Program-made: the position numbers and the translations under genes
The notes under the pieces: model-generated
Told to the model about the DNA's origin: nothing
The model's database searches: none
The model's input: the letters and a program-made list of their open reading frames with translations, nothing else
DNA from: Takifugu bimaculatus
Lineage: Eukaryota > Chordata > Actinopteri > Tetraodontiformes > Tetraodontidae
DNA length: 64,000 nucleotides
Reading direction: 5' to 3'
Assembly (NCBI GenBank): GCA_004026145.2
Contig: CP034977.1
Span: 5,331,298-5,395,297 of the forward strand
Part shown: positions 61,976 through 64,000 of the stretch, piece after piece
Layout: each line of letters begins with the position of its first letter
Position numbering within the stretch: the first letter of the stretch is position 1

Positions 61976-62629
61976 CCCCACCCACGCTCCCCCGCATGCA
62001 CACATAACCAAATGTAACCACACCCTAACACTATCTTACGCACCATTTTGGACGCCAAACAATGTAGAAATGGGAACAAACGGCGTGAGCCATTGAGGGG
62101 AGGCCAAGGATGACGGCGATGGAGCTAATTCCATCCTTTAGCCGCCGCCGCTGCTGACGAAGCCGCTGGCAGCTGCAAAGCTGGTGTGAAATGCAACGTG
62201 GGATATGGAACCGCGGCAGGCAGCCACGGTGACAGGGCATCCTCACGCTACCGCCAGCTTTGAGGCCACCTCGGTCCGTGCGTGCAGAGCCTCCAGCCTG
62301 CCACGTTTGTGCCGCTGCTGCTTTGGTTCGGACCATTTTCCGTATGTTGGTGTCACTCAGCCACAGAGATGGATGAGGACAGAATCTTGGAGAAGAAGTG
62401 GGACACGGGTGGCTCTTATGGCGCCCCCTGCAGGTGACTCAGGTGATCGCTGAGCCTTACCTGGCCCGTCCCAACCCTTCAGACCCGGTTCCAGACCCGG
62501 TTCCAGCTCTGCCTCCCTGTAAGTCATTTGTAAGCGTGTGCTTAGGCTCCGTTCTAAACAAATAATCCAACGAGATGAGTCTCAGCCTGCAAACAGATGA
62601 GCGACGCCAGACGGGAGACGACTGGAATG
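61976..62629. other. Intergenic, no gene recognised
   Basis: GCCGCCGCTGCTGACG patch near 62140; CAGACCCGGTTC is repeated at 62480-62504. No gene. Confidence 0.5.
62423..62434 (-). promoter_or_regulatory. CTCF-like core motif
   Basis: The minus strand reads CCTGCAGGGGGC followed by GCCAT, one mismatch from the core. Confidence 0.4.
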
Positions 62630-62790
62630 AGATGTTTTCCCCGCGAATTTATTCGCTCCTTCATTTAGCCGCCGCCATGTTTTCCATGCATACATAAGTC
62701 CTTTTTCTTAATTTTTATGTTAATGGCCGCACGGGGAGATGGCCGGGTTCTGATGACATATCTTCAGTGGAGATCCTTGGGCGGCTTAGC
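62630..62790. promoter_or_regulatory. Candidate conserved non-coding element
   Basis: GCGAATTTATTCGC is a perfect 14-base palindrome (62643-62656). Followed by TCATTTAGCCGCC, CTTAATTTTTATGTTAATGGCC. Confidence 0.38.
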
Positions 62791-63149
62791 CCGTCCATCC
62801 AAAAATAGCTGCAAAATCCCACAAAATAATAGGAGGGTGGCGGCGGCGGTGGCGGCGGCGGGGGAGCAGGGAGGGTGGATTTGCAGCAGCTGAGGCTTTG
62901 CATTCGAATGGCATGGTCTGTCTGTCTGGAGTGAACCCCCCCGCCCCCCCTCACACACACAACCCCCACCCCATCTCCCAACAGCACCAGCGACACAACA
63001 CCCAGGAGAGAGAGGGAGAGGAGGTGTTATCGGGTCCTCGCAGCCAGAGCCTCGACTTGTTCCTGAATACCAAATGTGGCAGAGGACCAGAGGAGTGAGT
63101 TGTCTTTGTTTTGTCAAGTGTGCCCTGACAAAATACCCCCCCACCCCCC
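62791..63149. other. Intergenic, no gene recognised
   Basis: GGC-trinucleotide patch at 62837-62861 and C-rich runs near 62936-62949 and 63137-63149. Confidence 0.5.
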
Positions 63150-63190
63150 CCAACACACACACACACACACACACAACACACACACACACT
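63150..63190. repeat. (CA)n microsatellite
   Basis: One CAACA break near 63173. Confidence 0.95.
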
Positions 63191-63490
63191 TGAAGGTGAA
63201 CTAGTTCTGCAGACGGACCTTTTTAGTTGACCTGCTAATCATGTTTGCATAAATACAAAGACACACACGGCGTGTGGTGGTGGTGGGGGGGGGTTGTCTT
63301 CACAGGTAGGTGTCCACAGTACCTGAAGCCCGAGGTTGTCATGGTAATGACTATCCCTGTGACTGCCGTGCGCACGCTTGATGCACACACACAAAAGTGT
63401 AGGTACACATGCCCAAATACAATCTTGAAATTTGTGTTAGCATATGCACACACACAGGGAGACACATGGCACACACTCCTGGGAGATGTT

Positions 63491-63516
63491 GAACACACAC
63501 GCACACACACGCACAC

Positions 63517-63566
<50 letters not shown>
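63491..63566. repeat. Compound (CACACACACG)n/(CA)n microsatellite
   Basis: Three 10-base CACACACACG units precede about 22 CA repeats. Confidence 0.97.
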
Positions 63567-63568
<2 letters not shown>

Positions 63569-63658
63569 GCTTCCTTCTTCAACAAGTCTTAGTAAATATT
63601 CATGAAGGCTGCCAACAACAGCGTCCTATCTCTCTCTCTCTCTGCCTCCCACTGTCCA

Positions 63659-63718
63659 TCGTCCTCTCTCGCCCCGTCCTCTCTCGCCCCGTCCTCTCTC
63701 GCCCCGTCCTCTCTCTCC
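63659..63718. repeat. 16-bp minisatellite (CGTCCTCTCTCGCCCC)
   Basis: Nearly four copies, pyrimidine-rich on the + strand, preceded by a CT tract at 63629-63643. Confidence 0.93.
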
Positions 63719-64000
63719 CTTTGTCTTAGTCTCCCGCCCACCTGGCTGCCGTGTGCTCATGTATATGATTTTGTGTGACAAGTGACAGCGTTTGAAAGGT
63801 TTATCATTAAGCAGCACAGTGGCCGTCCTCTGACGGTGGCGTGATGACACACTTTACCCCTTCGGCGCCGACAGGGATCAACACAATGCTGGACACATGA
63901 CAGGAAGTGACCCCTGGCCTGGCGTGCTGATTGGTTGACGGACTTTTAATGTTAAATCCACCTGCACACGCGTCTCCATCGCCACGGTTTCCTCCCAGGA
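63719..64000. other. Intergenic to window edge
   Basis: Unremarkable sequence, no gene recognised. Confidence 0.5.

Overview
This window looks like intergenic (or partly deep-intronic) DNA from a teleost fish, most probably a compact-genome percomorph such as a pufferfish. The evidence is very dense (CA/GT)n microsatellites, pure poly-C/poly-G tracts, abundant GCTAAC/GCTAGC words, almost no recognisable transposons, and one fish-like protein gene. A 100-base N run marks a draft-assembly gap. No species can be named from the sequence alone.

Only one protein gene is certain: a complete, intronless dcst2 (DC-STAMP domain-containing protein 2) at 8526-10823 on the + strand. It has a CCAAT box, a TATA-like element, a full cAMP-response element touching the start codon, and a poly(A) signal 135 bases past the stop. 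DCST2 works with DCST1 in sperm for sperm-egg fusion. In mammals the two genes are adjacent and have many exons. Here the gene has a single exon and no DCST1 partner in the window, which suggests a retrocopy or massive intron loss.

The rest is a gene desert in alternating blocks. Complex, moderately AT-rich segments with homeodomain, GATA and Fox-like cores look like conserved non-coding regulatory elements; the best are 5.5-5.9, 11.5-11.8, 12.6-13.0, 37.9-38.5, 44.3-46.3, 47.3-47.6, 50.1-51.5, 53.6-54.4 and 58.8-59.2 kb. They are separated by microsatellites, minisatellites (13.0-13.7, 16.9-17.2, 56.2-56.3 kb), homopolymer tracts and GC-rich DNA. Conservation cannot be tested here, so these calls rest on composition. 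Fourteen CTCF-type core motifs are spread through the window, including a convergent cluster at 24.0 kb. Together these features suggest the regulatory domain of a developmental gene outside the window, with dcst2 as a bystander or late insertion.

Weaker candidates are a possible three-exon minus-strand gene ending in a transmembrane helix (56654-57292), an unexplained 102-codon reading frame (35439-35747), a tRNA-derived SINE relic (27421-27560), a triple-hairpin segment (58012-58097), and a double homeodomain-palindrome module (5787-5830). No CRISPR array, rRNA, intact tRNA or complete mobile element was seen.
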